Shown piece after piece: positions 7,610-16,535 of a DNA stretch of 64,000 nucleotides; position 1 is the stretch's first letter; each line of letters begins with the position of its first letter. The stretch lies in assembly GCA_028819295.1 (NCBI GenBank), contig JAPPMA010000070.1, positions 18,070 through 82,069 on the forward strand, given 5' to 3'. The stretch comes from a bacterium (GTDB lineage Bacteria > Actinomycetota > Acidimicrobiia > Acidimicrobiales > Bin134). Below the pieces are notes generated by a model. The model saw nothing but the letters and a program-made list of their open reading frames with translations, searched no databases and was not told the DNA's origin. Made by a program: the position numbers and the translations under genes.

Positions 7610-9211
7610 GTGCAAGTGCGTCAATGGAAAGCATGGGCTGTGGTCGCGGTGATCGCCGCCGCGGTCGGGATCGTGGCTGTGGTCGCCGACGTGCAGTTCT
7701 TCGACGTGGACGATCCTCAGCTGACCACCACGCCGGCATCCATACCGCCGCCGGCGACCGCCCCGACCTCCACCAAGCCGCCCTTACCCGTCCCCACCTC
7801 CGCCCGCACCCCCTCTGCCGCCCCCGCTGCCGCCCCAACTCCGACGCCTGTCCCCACGCCCACCCCGTATCCGGGCTGGGTCGATCCCGCCACCGCAGGC
7901 CAGCCCTACGGCTTGGTGCCGGGGCTGCTCACCTTCCGGGGCAATCCCACCCGAACCTTCTACGGAACCGGCCCCGCCCCCCGATCACCTGAGGTGCTGT
8001 GGCGTTTCACCGGCACACCCGAGCGGGATCTGTGCTCGCTCACCTCTTGGGAGGCGGGCACCACTTTGTGGTGTGGCAGCGGCTGGACCGGCCAGCCCGC
8101 AGTGGTCGAGTGGTGGGACGACCGCACCTGGGTGATCGTGGGCGCCTACACCCCCGGGGTTCACTTCCTGGATGCCGCCACCGGCGAGCAGCTGCTGCCG
8201 GAATTCCTGGTGGGCGACCTGGTGAAGGGGTCGGTTACCGTCGATCCCGACGGCTATCCCCTGGTGTACTTCGGGTCGAGGGACAACTACTTCAGGATTC
8301 TCGCCTTCGACCGGTCCGAACCGGTGGAGCTGTGGTCGATGCATGCCAACGAGGTATCGCCGGTGCTGTGGAACGACGATTGGGACGGCGCCGCCCTCGT
8401 GCTGGACGACTACCTGTTCCAGGGCGGAGAGAACAGCCAGTTCTTCATCGTGAAGCTGAACCGCAGCTACGGCGCCGACGGGCTGGTGGCCATTGATCCC
8501 GAACTGGTGTTCAACAGCCCCGCCTGGGACGAGGAGCTGCTGGCCGCCATCGGCGACCGCAATGTGTCCATCGAGGGGGGCATGACAGTGGTGGGCAACA
8601 CCCTGTACTTTGCCAACTCGGGTGGCCTGGTGCAGGGCTGGGACATCACCAGGCTGGCCGACGGCCAGGACCCGCAGCGGGTTTTCCGCTACTGGGCGGG
8701 CGACGATGTGGACGCCACCGTGGTGGCCGACGCCGACGGCTTCTTGTATGTGGGCGTGGAGTACGAGCGGGCCAACAGCCGCAGCCAAGAGCTGGGCCAG
8801 ATGATCAAGCTGGATCCCTCCTCCGACGACCCCTTCGTGTGGGGGACCAGCCTGCGCAACGCCGACATTGACGGCGTGTGGGCCACTCCAGCGCTGACCG
8901 ATGAGATGGTGTACGTGCCCACCAACGCCGGCTATCTCTACGGCCTGGCCCGCGACACCGGCGAGGAGGTGTGGCGCAAGCGGCTGACCGGGCCGGTGTG
9001 GTCGTCGCCGGTGGTGGTGGACGACATGCTCATCCAGGGCGACTGCGCGGGAACGATATACGGCTTCGACATCTCCCAGCCGCTGGTCGAGCCGCCCGAG
9101 CTGTGGCGGATATCGCTCGAGGGCTGTGTGGAGTCCACCCCGGCGGTGTGGAACGGCGTCATGTACGTGGCAGACCGCGCCGGCGGCTTCTACGCCCTTG
9201 GCGACCGCTGA
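7610..9211 (+). CDS. Membrane-anchored PQQ-type beta-propeller protein
   Basis: A single N-terminal membrane segment (WAVVAVIAAAVGIVAVVA) is followed by a Thr/Pro-rich linker of about 60 residues and then a beta-propeller. The propeller repeats have the PQQ-like pattern: LYFANSGGLVQGWDI, VYVPTNAGYLYGLARDTGEEVW, IQGDCAGTIYGFDI and MYVADRAGGFYALGDR. The likely product is an extracellular, cell-anchored protein of 533 residues; enzymatic residues were not identified, so binding or scaffolding is as likely as dehydrogenase activity. Candidate GTG starts are 7610 and 7616; the divergent selenoprotein starts at 7597, leaving under 20 bp between them. Confidence 0.75.
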   Translation: MQVRQWKAWAVVAVIAAAVGIVAVVADVQFFDVDDPQLTTTPASIPPPATAPTSTKPPLPVPTSARTPSAAPAAAPTPTPVPTPTPYPGWVDPATAGQPYGLVPGLLTFRGNPTRTFYGTGPAPRSPEVLWRFTGTPERDLCSLTSWEAGTTLWCGSGWTGQPAVVEWWDDRTWVIVGAYTPGVHFLDAATGEQLLPEFLVGDLVKGSVTVDPDGYPLVYFGSRDNYFRILAFDRSEPVELWSMHANEVSPVLWNDDWDGAALVLDDYLFQGGENSQFFIVKLNRSYGADGLVAIDPELVFNSPAWDEELLAAIGDRNVSIEGGMTVVGNTLYFANSGGLVQGWDITRLADGQDPQRVFRYWAGDDVDATVVADADGFLYVGVEYERANSRSQELGQMIKLDPSSDDPFVWGTSLRNADIDGVWATPALTDEMVYVPTNAGYLYGLARDTGEEVWRKRLTGPVWSSPVVVDDMLIQGDCAGTIYGFDISQPLVEPPELWRISLEGCVESTPAVWNGVMYVADRAGGFYALGDR

Positions 9212-9275
9212 CCGGGCCAGCCTTCAAGATGGGTATGCAGAAGCAAATGTCACTCGCGTGCTTAGAATGCTTCAT

Positions 9276-9866
9276 ATGGCGTTGACCCAGCCCCGACTCT
9301 TCGAATCTGCCACCCCTAGTGAGCCTCTTCGGAGCAACGCGCCTACTTTCGTAAACAATATGTCGCTACCCATTCACCGGTGGTTCCGCTTTAGTGCTGG
9401 CTATTCTGCAGAATGGGCAGTGAATTCCATTGGTAAATTCTTGGCCTATTCAGGCCAATCTAGAATTGTTGTCCTTGACCCGTTTGCAGGTAGTGGAACT
9501 ACATTACTGGCAGCCTCAAACCTTGGCTGCGACAGCTACGGGTGGGAGGCACAAGAATTCATATTCCGAATTGCAGATGCAAAGATGCGATGCATAGACA
9601 CCGATCCGGAAGCAATCTTGCAGGCTGCTGAGTCGATAGTCGAAAGATCATTGCTGTGCCAGCCAGAAATGTGCATTGAAAGTGAACCGCAACTATTACA
9701 GAAGTGCTATTCCGAAGACGTATTGATAGAGCTACGTCGACTTCAAAAAGCACTCTATGATGCCAAAAATGAAATAGAGGACTCCGTCTGGAAGCTCTTG
9801 TGGCTTGCCTTGGTCAGCACGCTTCGACCTGCAAGTCATGTCGGCACAGCGCAGTGGCAGTTCCCC
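9276..9866 (+). pseudogene. 5' fragment of a DNA methyltransferase gene, truncated
   Basis: The opening matches site-specific DNA methylases: NNMSLPIHRWFRFSAGYSAE and the AdoMet-binding motif I, LDPFAGSGTT (about residues 66-75). The sequence continues to LVSTLRPASHVGTAQWQF and then stops matching, before any catalytic SPPY/DPPY motif. At about 9866 the DNA switches abruptly to the tail of an epoxide hydrolase in another frame. The segment is AT-richer than everything around it and uses A/T-ending codons, which suggests recent foreign origin. Without motif IV it cannot be a working methylase. The start at ATG 9276 is favoured over 9267. Confidence 0.75.
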
Positions 9867-9867
9867 G

Positions 9868-10056
9868 CCGAGGATTACCGTGCCCACCGGGGTGACGGTG
9901 TTCAACGAGAAGAACCGCCCGCCTCGGGAGCTGGCCGAGCCCTACTACAACATCACCCGTTGGACCACGGTGGACGACGGCGGTCACTTCCCCGCCTTGG
10001 AGAATTCCGATGCGCTGGTGGAAGAGGTGCGGGCCTTCTTCCGACCGCTTCGCTGA
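9868..10056 (+). pseudogene. C-terminal fragment of an alpha/beta-hydrolase (epoxide hydrolase type)
   Basis: Sixty-two codons encode PRITVPTGVTVFNEKNRPPR, a WTTVDDGGHFPALE segment with the catalytic His, and the terminal helix VEEVRAFFRPL. This is the normal end of an epoxide hydrolase-like alpha/beta-hydrolase. The nucleophile elbow and acid-bearing portions are missing; the upstream DNA is the methyltransferase fragment. Composition returns to high GC at the junction. Its stop lies 20 bp before the next gene, which was probably once in an operon with the intact hydrolase. Confidence 0.75.
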
Positions 10057-10075
10057 GACAGAAAGAGATACCGCA

Positions 10076-10912
10076 ATGACCCGACTGGGAATCATCGGAC
10101 TGGGCGACATGGGCGGTGCCATCGCCGAGGGGGTGCTCACCGGCCAATGGGACGACGACGTGGCCGTGGTGGGCTACGACGTTTCCGAGGCGGCCATGGC
10201 GCGGTTCGCCGAGCTGGGCGGCACGCCGGCTGCGTCGGTGGGGGAGCTGGCCCGCCAGGTGGACCTGGTGGCGGTGGTGGTGATCGACGATGCCCAGGTG
10301 CGCCAGGTGTGCGCTGGCGACGACGGTGCCATCGCCGGGGCGGCCGAGTCGGGGGCCTTGGTGGCTGTTCACTCCACCGTTCTGCCTGCCACGGTGATCG
10401 AGCTGGCCGTCGGGGCCGCCGAAGCGGGGGTGGCGCTTATCGACGCCCCGATCACCGGCGGCACACCCTCGGCCCGCAACCGCGATCTGGTGGTGCTGTG
10501 CGGGGGCGATGAGGCCCACACCGAGCAGGGTCGCCCCCACTTCGAGCGCTATGGCGGCATGGTGGTGAACGTGGGCCCGCTGGGCTCCGCGCTGAAGGCC
10601 AAGGTGGCCCGCAACCTCATTACCTACGCTGAGTTTGCGGTGGCCTACGAGGCGATTGCCCTGGCCGCAGCCGCCGGAGTAGACCTTAAGGCGTTCGCCG
10701 AAATCGTGAGCTATTCCGACCGCAACATCGGCCCCCACTTGGGCGTGTTCACCCGGCCGATTGTCTATCCGCCTCCGCCAATGGGCGGCAGTTTCACCCA
10801 GATCGCCCACAAAGACCTGAGGGGAGCGCTGGCCCTGGGCGAGGAACTGGGCGTTGAACTGCCCATCACCGGGCTGGTCGACGGCAACATTGATGCCGCA
10901 TTCGGCGAGTAG
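10076..10912 (+). CDS. NAD(P)-dependent beta-hydroxyacid dehydrogenase (3-hydroxyisobutyrate dehydrogenase family)
   Basis: A 278-residue two-domain oxidoreductase. The N-terminal Rossmann fold opens with LGIIGLGDMGGAIAEG. HSTVLP and the substrate motif DAPITGG (variant of DAPVSGG) follow, and the helical domain carries the likely catalytic Lys in LKAKVARNLITY. The family oxidises 3-hydroxyisobutyrate, tartronate semialdehyde or related beta-hydroxyacids; the substrate cannot be told from sequence alone. The ATG at 10076 has GAAAGAG upstream. It sits after the hydrolase remnant and convergent with the MaoC gene. Confidence 0.8.
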   Translation: MTRLGIIGLGDMGGAIAEGVLTGQWDDDVAVVGYDVSEAAMARFAELGGTPAASVGELARQVDLVAVVVIDDAQVRQVCAGDDGAIAGAAESGALVAVHSTVLPATVIELAVGAAEAGVALIDAPITGGTPSARNRDLVVLCGGDEAHTEQGRPHFERYGGMVVNVGPLGSALKAKVARNLITYAEFAVAYEAIALAAAAGVDLKAFAEIVSYSDRNIGPHLGVFTRPIVYPPPPMGGSFTQIAHKDLRGALALGEELGVELPITGLVDGNIDAAFGE

Positions 10913-10916
10913 TAGA

Positions 10917-10957
10917 TAGGCGGCAGTCGGGTTTCCGAGCCCCAGACCCGGCGCCTA
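10917..10957. terminator. Candidate bidirectional terminator between convergent genes
   Basis: TAGGCG (10917-10922) pairs with CGCCTA (10952-10957), and CGGGT (10928-10932) with ACCCG (10946-10950), giving an interrupted stem between the convergent dehydrogenase and MaoC genes. There is no T-run, and the right arm overlaps the MaoC stop codon, so the call is tentative. Confidence 0.35.
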
Positions 10958-11818
10958 CTCGAAGGTTACGGTCCCGGCGTCGAGCACCACCCGGTCGCCC
11001 ACCCGGGTTTGGAACCGGGCCGAACCGCCGCCCTCGTCCCAGATGTAAACGTCGAGGGCCTCGCCCGGCAGCACCGGCGAGGAGAACCGGCCGTGCATCG
11101 ACTTGAAACGGGCCGGATCGCTGTCGCACAGGGCGTGCAGCAGCGCCCGACCGGTGAAGCCGTAGGTACAGAGGCCGTGCAGGATGGGGGTGTCGAACCC
11201 GCCGGCAGCGGCGAACGAAGGGTCGGAGTGCAGCGGGTTGCGGTCGCCGTTGAGCCGGTAGAGCAGGGCCTGGTCGGAGCGGGTCTGGTAGGTCACCACA
11301 TGGTCGGCGTCTCGCTCGGGCACCTTCGGCGGGCTGGCCGGGCCCCGGTCTCCGCCCCAGCCCCCTTCGCCCCGGATGAACAGCGCGCTGGTGGCGGTGA
11401 AAAGGGGTTGGCCGTCGGCGGCATCGGCGGCCTCGCTTTCCAGCACCACCAGGGCGGCTTTGCCCTTGTCGTAGATGCCGGTGACGCGGCTCACCGAGCT
11501 CACCGCGGCCTCCACCGGCAGCGGCTTGTGGAGGGTGAACCCCTGCTCGCCGTGGACCAGCAGAGCCGGGTTGTAGGTGCCTATCTTGGCCAGCGGGCTG
11601 TCGGCGCCGCCCAGACCGCCGCCCAACACCACGCACATGGTGGGCAGGGCCTTCTGCTCCACGTCTTTGGTGTTCTCGGTGGTGTACTCCAGCTCGAACC
11701 CGGTGGGATCGCTCATGCCCGCGCCCACTCCCAGGGCATACAGCAGGGCGTCTTTGGACTTCCAGCTCGAGGTGCTCGGGTCGCTCTGGGCGCCGACGGC
11801 GGTTGGGTCGAGGGGCAT
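10955..11818 (-). CDS. MaoC-type double-hotdog enoyl-CoA hydratase
   Basis: A 287-residue protein with two hotdog domains, the arrangement of hydratase 2 of peroxisomal multifunctional enzymes. The second domain carries the hydratase-2 motif YRLNGDRNPLHSDPSFA with the catalytic Asp and His, followed by FDTPILHGLCTYG. It should hydrate trans-2-enoyl-CoA to (R)-3-hydroxyacyl-CoA in fatty acid or sterol side-chain breakdown, and could feed PHA synthesis. The ATG at 11818 begins the conserved MPLDPTAVG segment. It is divergent from a thioesterase-fold gene 88 bp away. Confidence 0.85.
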   Translation of the reverse strand: MPLDPTAVGAQSDPSTSSWKSKDALLYALGVGAGMSDPTGFELEYTTENTKDVEQKALPTMCVVLGGGLGGADSPLAKIGTYNPALLVHGEQGFTLHKPLPVEAAVSSVSRVTGIYDKGKAALVVLESEAADAADGQPLFTATSALFIRGEGGWGGDRGPASPPKVPERDADHVVTYQTRSDQALLYRLNGDRNPLHSDPSFAAAGGFDTPILHGLCTYGFTGRALLHALCDSDPARFKSMHGRFSSPVLPGEALDVYIWDEGGGSARFQTRVGDRVVLDAGTVTFE

Positions 11819-11906
11819 GGGGGCTCCTAACGGTGTTGGGGGTGGTGTTGGGGTTCTTGGGCGCCTGGTTGCGCCGAGACGGTGCCCAAAACATACCGTT
11901 GGATTC

Positions 11907-12629
11907 GTGGCCCACATCAATCAGCCAAGCGGCCCGTTCCAGGCCATCGACCATCCGGCGGTGGCCGGCCGGGAGCGGGAGCTGCGGGCGCTGGCCGACG
12001 CGGTGCGGCGCCTAGTGGCCGCCACCGTCACCAACACCGCCCCGCCCGCCGACACCGCCGCGCTGGCCGATGAGGCCAACGCCCTGGCCGACCGCATCGA
12101 GGCCCATGTGCCCGCCGAGCCGCCGCCTCGCTACGGGCCCAGCGCTCCCCAGTTCGAAGGCCCGCCCATTACCCACAAGCGAGCGCCGTTCGACTACGTG
12201 ACCGGCATCTGCAATCCCGCCGCGGTGCCGGTGGAGATGGCGGTGGACATGGAGTCAGACCCGCCCAAGACTCGGGGTCGGGCGGTGTTCACCACCGTGT
12301 ATGAGGGACCGCCCGGCTGCGTCCACGGGGCGGCCATCGCCGCGGCCTTCGACATGGTGTTCACCAGCGCCTGCTCCACCCGCGATGCCAGCGGACCCAC
12401 CATGATGCTGTCGGTGCGCTACCGGCGCCCCACTCTGCTCAACGTGGAGACCGTGTTCGAGGGGTGGGTGGAGACCTTCGACGGAACCATCACCGAGGTC
12501 AAGGGCCATGCTCGACAAGACGGCAGAGTCACGGCGCTGGCCGAGGGCGTGTTCCGCCATCTCGACCGTGAGGCGCTGAGCCAGCTCGCCCAGGCCCGGG
12601 GCACGAAAGCCGAAGACGCCGCCCGCTAG
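11907..12629 (+). CDS. PaaI-like hotdog-fold thioesterase
   Basis: A 240-residue protein with an N-terminal helical extension (about 100 residues, Ala-rich) and a C-terminal single hotdog domain: GRAVFTTVYEGPPGCVHGAAIAAAFD, then TMMLSVRYRRPTLLNVE. The G-C-V-H-G-G-like segment is the active-site turn of PaaI/acyl-CoA thioesterases. It probably hydrolyses acyl-CoA esters. The GTG start at 11907 precedes AHINQPSGPF. It is divergent from MaoC and convergent with the P450 at 12651. Confidence 0.75.
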   Translation: MAHINQPSGPFQAIDHPAVAGRERELRALADAVRRLVAATVTNTAPPADTAALADEANALADRIEAHVPAEPPPRYGPSAPQFEGPPITHKRAPFDYVTGICNPAAVPVEMAVDMESDPPKTRGRAVFTTVYEGPPGCVHGAAIAAAFDMVFTSACSTRDASGPTMMLSVRYRRPTLLNVETVFEGWVETFDGTITEVKGHARQDGRVTALAEGVFRHLDREALSQLAQARGTKAEDAAR

Positions 12630-12650
12630 GCCGGCTCGGCGGCGGCTGCT

Positions 12651-13982
12651 CTAAGCCGATGTCCCCACCGGCTTCGACGGGGTGAACTCGGCGGGCAGGT
12701 GCTTGATGCCGTGGATGAAGGCCGATGACAGCGGGTCGGGCTCGCCGGTGGCCCGGATGTCGCCGATGCGCTCGAAGATCTCCTGGAACATCACCTTGAT
12801 CTCCCGCCGGGCCAGGTGCGCCCCCAAGCAGAAGTGCGGTCCCGGCCCGCCGTAGCCCACGTGGGGGTTGGGATTGCGCCGCACATTGAAGGCCAGCGGG
12901 TCGTCGAACACCGTCTCGTCCCGGTTGGCGCACAAGTAGTTCATCACCACCATGTCGCCCTCTTCTATCTTTTGGCCCTCCAACTCGGTGTCGGACAGCA
13001 CCGTTCGGCGCATGTAGGTGACCGGGCTGGCGATGCGCACGATCTCCTCCACCGCGCTGTGGGCCGTGCCCTCGAAGTCGTCGGCCCAGATGCGGCGCTG
13101 TTCGGGATTGTCGGTGAGGTACACCAGCCCCCAGCTGATGGCGTTGCGGGTGGTCTCGTTGCCGGCCACCACCAGCAGGATGAAGAAGCTGGCCAACTCG
13201 GCCCGGGTGAGCCGCTCGCCGTCGACCTCGGCGTTGACCAATACGCTGGTCAGGTCGCCGGTGTCCACCCCCACCTTCGACTCGGCCACCTCGTCCATCA
13301 GGTTCGACAAGGCCTCGCCCGCAGTGAGGATGGCGGTTACGAAGTCCCCGAATTCGGGAACGTACTCGTTGTCGGCCGCGCCCAGGATCACGTTCGACTG
13401 GTCGAACACGAAGTCGTGCTCGGAGGCCGGGATCCCCATCAGGTCGCACACGATCCGAAGCGGCAGACGGGCCGCCACCTCGGTGACGAAGTCGCACTCG
13501 CCCTTCTCGCACACCCCGTCCACGATGAGCCGGGCCTGGTCCTGCACCGAGTCTTCCAACCGGGCCAGCATCCGGGGGGTGAAGCCCGCCGAAACCAGCT
13601 TTCGCAGCCGGGCGTGGCGGGGGTCGTCCATGGCGATGATCGAGTTGAAGTACTCGTTGAACTCCGGCGGGAAGTCGTTGATGGTGATGCCCGACGACGA
13701 GGAGTAGATCTGCGGGTTGCGCGACACCTCCATCACGGTCGCATGCTTGGTGATGAACCATGCGCCCGGTGTCTCGACGCTCTCGAGGTCGCCGGTGAAC
13801 TCAAATCCGGGGTAGAAGGTGAGCGGCCGGGAGCACACCTCCACCAGATCGGCGTCCACCACCCGCCGGTCCCGTCTCCAGAACGCATTGTGGAGTGGGT
13901 TGCGGGGATCTGCCTCAATCGATGGAGGAGGTTTGGCGGGAGCGCCGGGAGAGGTCTCCGAATCGGGCGTGACAGTGGTCAT
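12651..13982 (-). CDS. Cytochrome P450
   Basis: A 443-residue soluble bacterial P450. Visible landmarks are the I-helix oxygen-binding VVAGNETTRN, the ExxR motif EEIVR, the MRRTVLSDTEL segment and the haem loop GPGPHFCLGAHLARRE with the Cys ligand. The overall sequence resembles the actinobacterial CYP families acting on sterols, fatty acids or terpenes (CYP125/142/124/51-like neighbourhood); exact substrate unknown. Ferredoxin and reductase partners are not adjacent. It is preceded by 72 bp and a hypothetical secreted protein gene on the same strand. Confidence 0.9.
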   Translation of the reverse strand: MTTVTPDSETSPGAPAKPPPSIEADPRNPLHNAFWRRDRRVVDADLVEVCSRPLTFYPGFEFTGDLESVETPGAWFITKHATVMEVSRNPQIYSSSSGITINDFPPEFNEYFNSIIAMDDPRHARLRKLVSAGFTPRMLARLEDSVQDQARLIVDGVCEKGECDFVTEVAARLPLRIVCDLMGIPASEHDFVFDQSNVILGAADNEYVPEFGDFVTAILTAGEALSNLMDEVAESKVGVDTGDLTSVLVNAEVDGERLTRAELASFFILLVVAGNETTRNAISWGLVYLTDNPEQRRIWADDFEGTAHSAVEEIVRIASPVTYMRRTVLSDTELEGQKIEEGDMVVMNYLCANRDETVFDDPLAFNVRRNPNPHVGYGGPGPHFCLGAHLARREIKVMFQEIFERIGDIRATGEPDPLSSAFIHGIKHLPAEFTPSKPVGTSA

Positions 13983-14054
13983 GGGAGCAATCTAGTGGTC
14001 CAAGACGACCGGGTTCTGGTAGCTGATGCGGATCAGCCTTCGTTGCTTTGGGCC

Positions 14055-15440
14055 TTATTGGAATGACACGAACTCCGGGGTGGGGGTGAGTTCCAGTACC
14101 TGGTCGGGGGTGGCGTTGGGGAAGTCCTCGTCGTAGAAGTTCTTCCAGCCCCAATGGAACCGGCCGGCGTCGGGCTTGCTGGTCAAGGTGTTCCAAGAGG
14201 CGTATTTGGCCCTCATCGAGCCTTGGCCGTCCATTTGGATCAGCACCGCCAACTCGGGGGGAGTGTCGATGTGCTGGCGGTTGGCGATCATGGAGGTTTG
14301 GAACTGGTGGACGATGAGCAGCTTCTGGGGGAGGGCTTGCTCGCGGACTATGCCGGCCAGCCATGCCGCGACCTGGTTGATCTCGGCGGCCTCCACCGTG
14401 CCGACCTGCTCGAGGTGGACTTGGTGGGGCTTGAGCCTCCACTCGGGATCGAGGGCGAGCCCCACGTGGGGGAGGCGGAGGAACTCCTCGTAGACCTTCG
14501 CCTGCGTCAAGAAGTCGGTTCGCCCGGGCTGGAGGTCGAGCACCACGTACATGTTGTTGGCGGCCGCGGTCTCGATCCAGGGCCTGATCGCGTCTCGGGC
14601 GGTCATGGCCGAATAGTCTCCGTCGCCGCCTGCGCCAGCCGACGCAACGGTGGCGATGATCTCGAAGGCGGGCAAGATCACTGACCCGTCGGCGCCGTAG
14701 GCCTGGGCGATCGACCGGAGGCGCTCGACGCCCCCGGCGGGGCTTTGCTCTCCCAGCACCCCGAGGCCGGGGCCCGACGGATGGCCGTATATGGCCACCA
14801 AGCGGCGGTCGAAGCCTGATCCGAACATGAGCAGGCCGCCCCCGGGAATCTGATGGCCCCGGCGGATGGCCTCAAGCTGCCAGACAGCATCTTCGCCCAG
14901 GCCCGGGCCCACCTTCACCTCAGAGGCGTAGGAGATCATCTCCCTCGCCTCGAAGGGGAGCGCCCGCAGATCGCCGGACGCAACGATCACCCGATCGCCT
15001 GTTTGGTAGCCGAGGGCTGCCAACTGTTCGGCCTGCTCGTTGGCTGCAACCAGCCATACGCGTTGGGGGGTTGCCTCTGGAGGCGAGAGTTCGGCGCCGT
15101 TACCTGCGGGAGCGGGCCCCGAGACGCTTCGAACCCCTGACGACCCAGCGGTGATCTCGAATCCAGTCGCTGAGGATGCCCCCCGCACCGTCGCCGCCGA
15201 CACAACGGCAGCAAATGATGTTGAGCCCGCATCACGAGCCGGGACGTCTTCTGCTGGGATGGACGCGTACGTGCTGGTTGAGGCGTTGCCAACCGGCAGG
15301 CACGACGGCGCGACTGCGGCCAGAGCGGCAAGGCCCATCAAACCGGCCGCACGGCTGTGCTTTGTCAGCCTGGAATCGGCGGCTCGGCCGTTCTTCGGGC
15401 GACCCAAACCGCAGATGCTCAGACGTAGGGGGATTCGCAA
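14055..15440 (-). CDS. Secreted hypothetical protein, possible TIM-barrel hydrolase fold
   Basis: A 461-residue protein with a basic N-terminus and hydrophobic stretch AAGLMGLAALAAVAPSC, consistent with a signal peptide; the Cys is not in a good lipobox. A low-complexity Ala/Ser/Pro stretch of roughly 90 residues follows, then a folded domain of about 330 residues with alternating strands and acids (MYVVLDLQPGRTDFLTQ, VGLALDPEWRL, IDTPPELAVLIQMDGQG). This layout recalls TIM-barrel glycosidase-like folds, but no catalytic motif is certain. I do not recognise the family. Confidence 0.6.
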   Translation of the reverse strand: MRIPLRLSICGLGRPKNGRAADSRLTKHSRAAGLMGLAALAAVAPSCLPVGNASTSTYASIPAEDVPARDAGSTSFAAVVSAATVRGASSATGFEITAGSSGVRSVSGPAPAGNGAELSPPEATPQRVWLVAANEQAEQLAALGYQTGDRVIVASGDLRALPFEAREMISYASEVKVGPGLGEDAVWQLEAIRRGHQIPGGGLLMFGSGFDRRLVAIYGHPSGPGLGVLGEQSPAGGVERLRSIAQAYGADGSVILPAFEIIATVASAGAGGDGDYSAMTARDAIRPWIETAAANNMYVVLDLQPGRTDFLTQAKVYEEFLRLPHVGLALDPEWRLKPHQVHLEQVGTVEAAEINQVAAWLAGIVREQALPQKLLIVHQFQTSMIANRQHIDTPPELAVLIQMDGQGSMRAKYASWNTLTSKPDAGRFHWGWKNFYDEDFPNATPDQVLELTPTPEFVSFQ

Positions 15441-15667
15441 CGAGGGCTCCTTGAGATTCCATCAGGCTTCGACGCCAAATCAGCGCCATGCCTGCCTTGA
15501 AATCCGCATGCCCTGGCCCGAACCCGACTTGTCGGATAAGAACCCCCTACAACGCGGCAGCCCTCATGCTAGCGGAGAAACCGCCCCCCTCGGGCAATCG
15601 GCAGTATTCCGACCGCCAGATCGGCATTCAGCCGGTTGGGCCGAGATGAGCAGCCCGGTCGGCAGGA

Positions 15668-15685
15668 ACCGCCCAGCTGGGCGGT
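15668..15685. terminator. 18-bp perfect palindrome downstream of a DUF4389 gene
   Basis: ACCGCCCAGCTGGGCGGT is a perfect palindrome 25 bp past the stop of the gene at 15710-16366. It can fold as a 7-bp G+C stem with an AGCT loop. No T-run follows on either strand, so it may be a factor-assisted terminator or a protein site. The rest of 15441-15709 shows no other clear signal. Confidence 0.45.
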
Positions 15686-15709
15686 CTGAGCGTGTTGAAT
15701 TGGTGAGAG

Positions 15710-16366
15710 CTAGTCCAGTGAGAAGGGGGGATAGCGATCGGTGATGAGCAGCCACATATAGGCCCAGACTCGCAGTCCCCAGCGGTTCACGCCGACCACG
15801 TAGTTGAAGAGGCCGCGCGGGTACCGGCCGGTGAAGATGATCGCGAACCACGCGATCACAACACTCAGGATGGCTCCGATGTACAGGACGGCCAGAGCGA
15901 TGTAGTGCGGGATAGCGAGAATCCATTTCACCAACGGCAGCCAGCGGTTGAGGTCGCGGGCCGCGTCGGGATAGTCCAGGTCGAGGCGGACGGCCTGCTC
16001 CTCGTCGGTTGAGGGGTATTCGTCTCGAAGCAGCCCCAAGTAGGCCCCCACACGGGTCGTGAATCTCGAGACTTCGAGGTTCCAGTCGAACCACCACCGC
16101 GGGTACTTGCGGCGGAATAGGAGCATCAACACCGTGGGGAGGAACAGGACACTGCCCGCCACCAGTTCCCGCCAACCCTCGTCGTTATCCAGCCCGGCAG
16201 TGCCGAGTGTGCCGGTGATCAGAGCGGCCACGACCCCGATGGGGATGATCAACACGATGCGGAACAGCGTCTTCAACCGACTGAGACCCGATTCGGGGTA
16301 CTCGATCTCCAACCGCGCCGGGTAACTGGCACCGATACCGCCCGCCATGTCTTGTGTGCTGGACAT
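15710..16366 (-). CDS. DUF4389 membrane protein
   Basis: A 218-residue membrane protein with four predicted segments: two in the first half (FRIVLIIPIGVVAALITGT and LVAGSVLFLPTVLMLLF) and two in the second (ILAIPHYIALAVLYIGAIL and VVIAWFAIIFTGRYP). The WLPLVKWILAIPHY and FAIIFTGRYPRGLFNYVVGVNRW segments are the hallmark of DUF4389. Function unknown. The ATG at 16366 is set by a strong GGAGGA ribosome site 6-7 bases upstream on the minus strand; an earlier in-frame start exists but lacks one. Confidence 0.8.
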   Translation of the reverse strand: MSSTQDMAGGIGASYPARLEIEYPESGLSRLKTLFRIVLIIPIGVVAALITGTLGTAGLDNDEGWRELVAGSVLFLPTVLMLLFRRKYPRWWFDWNLEVSRFTTRVGAYLGLLRDEYPSTDEEQAVRLDLDYPDAARDLNRWLPLVKWILAIPHYIALAVLYIGAILSVVIAWFAIIFTGRYPRGLFNYVVGVNRWGLRVWAYMWLLITDRYPPFSLD

Positions 16367-16490
16367 ATATTCCTCCAATAGCACTCGCTCGCCGAGGGCG
16401 ATCCGCCGACCGTTGCCTGTGGACCGCCCAAAACTGCCCATTACGGTATCAGACACGGGCTGACACGATATTCGGCATCGCCTTCCCGCA

Positions 16491-16531
16491 GCCCGGGCGG
16501 CGGCAGTCCTTGGGCCGCCCCGTTGCCGGGC
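16491..16531 (-). terminator. Candidate terminator hairpin after the second P450
   Basis: GGGCGGC (16495-16501) pairs with GCCGCCC (16514-16520) and GCCCGG (16491-16496) with CCGGGC (16526-16531), as alternative or nested stems just past the P450 stop. There is no T-run; tentative. Confidence 0.3.
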
Positions 16532-16535
16532 GCCG

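Noticed and set aside
12529-13761. 410-codon minus-strand frame overlapping the first P450
   Set aside because: Arg/Gly/Pro-rich low complexity; it is the P450 gene read in another frame.
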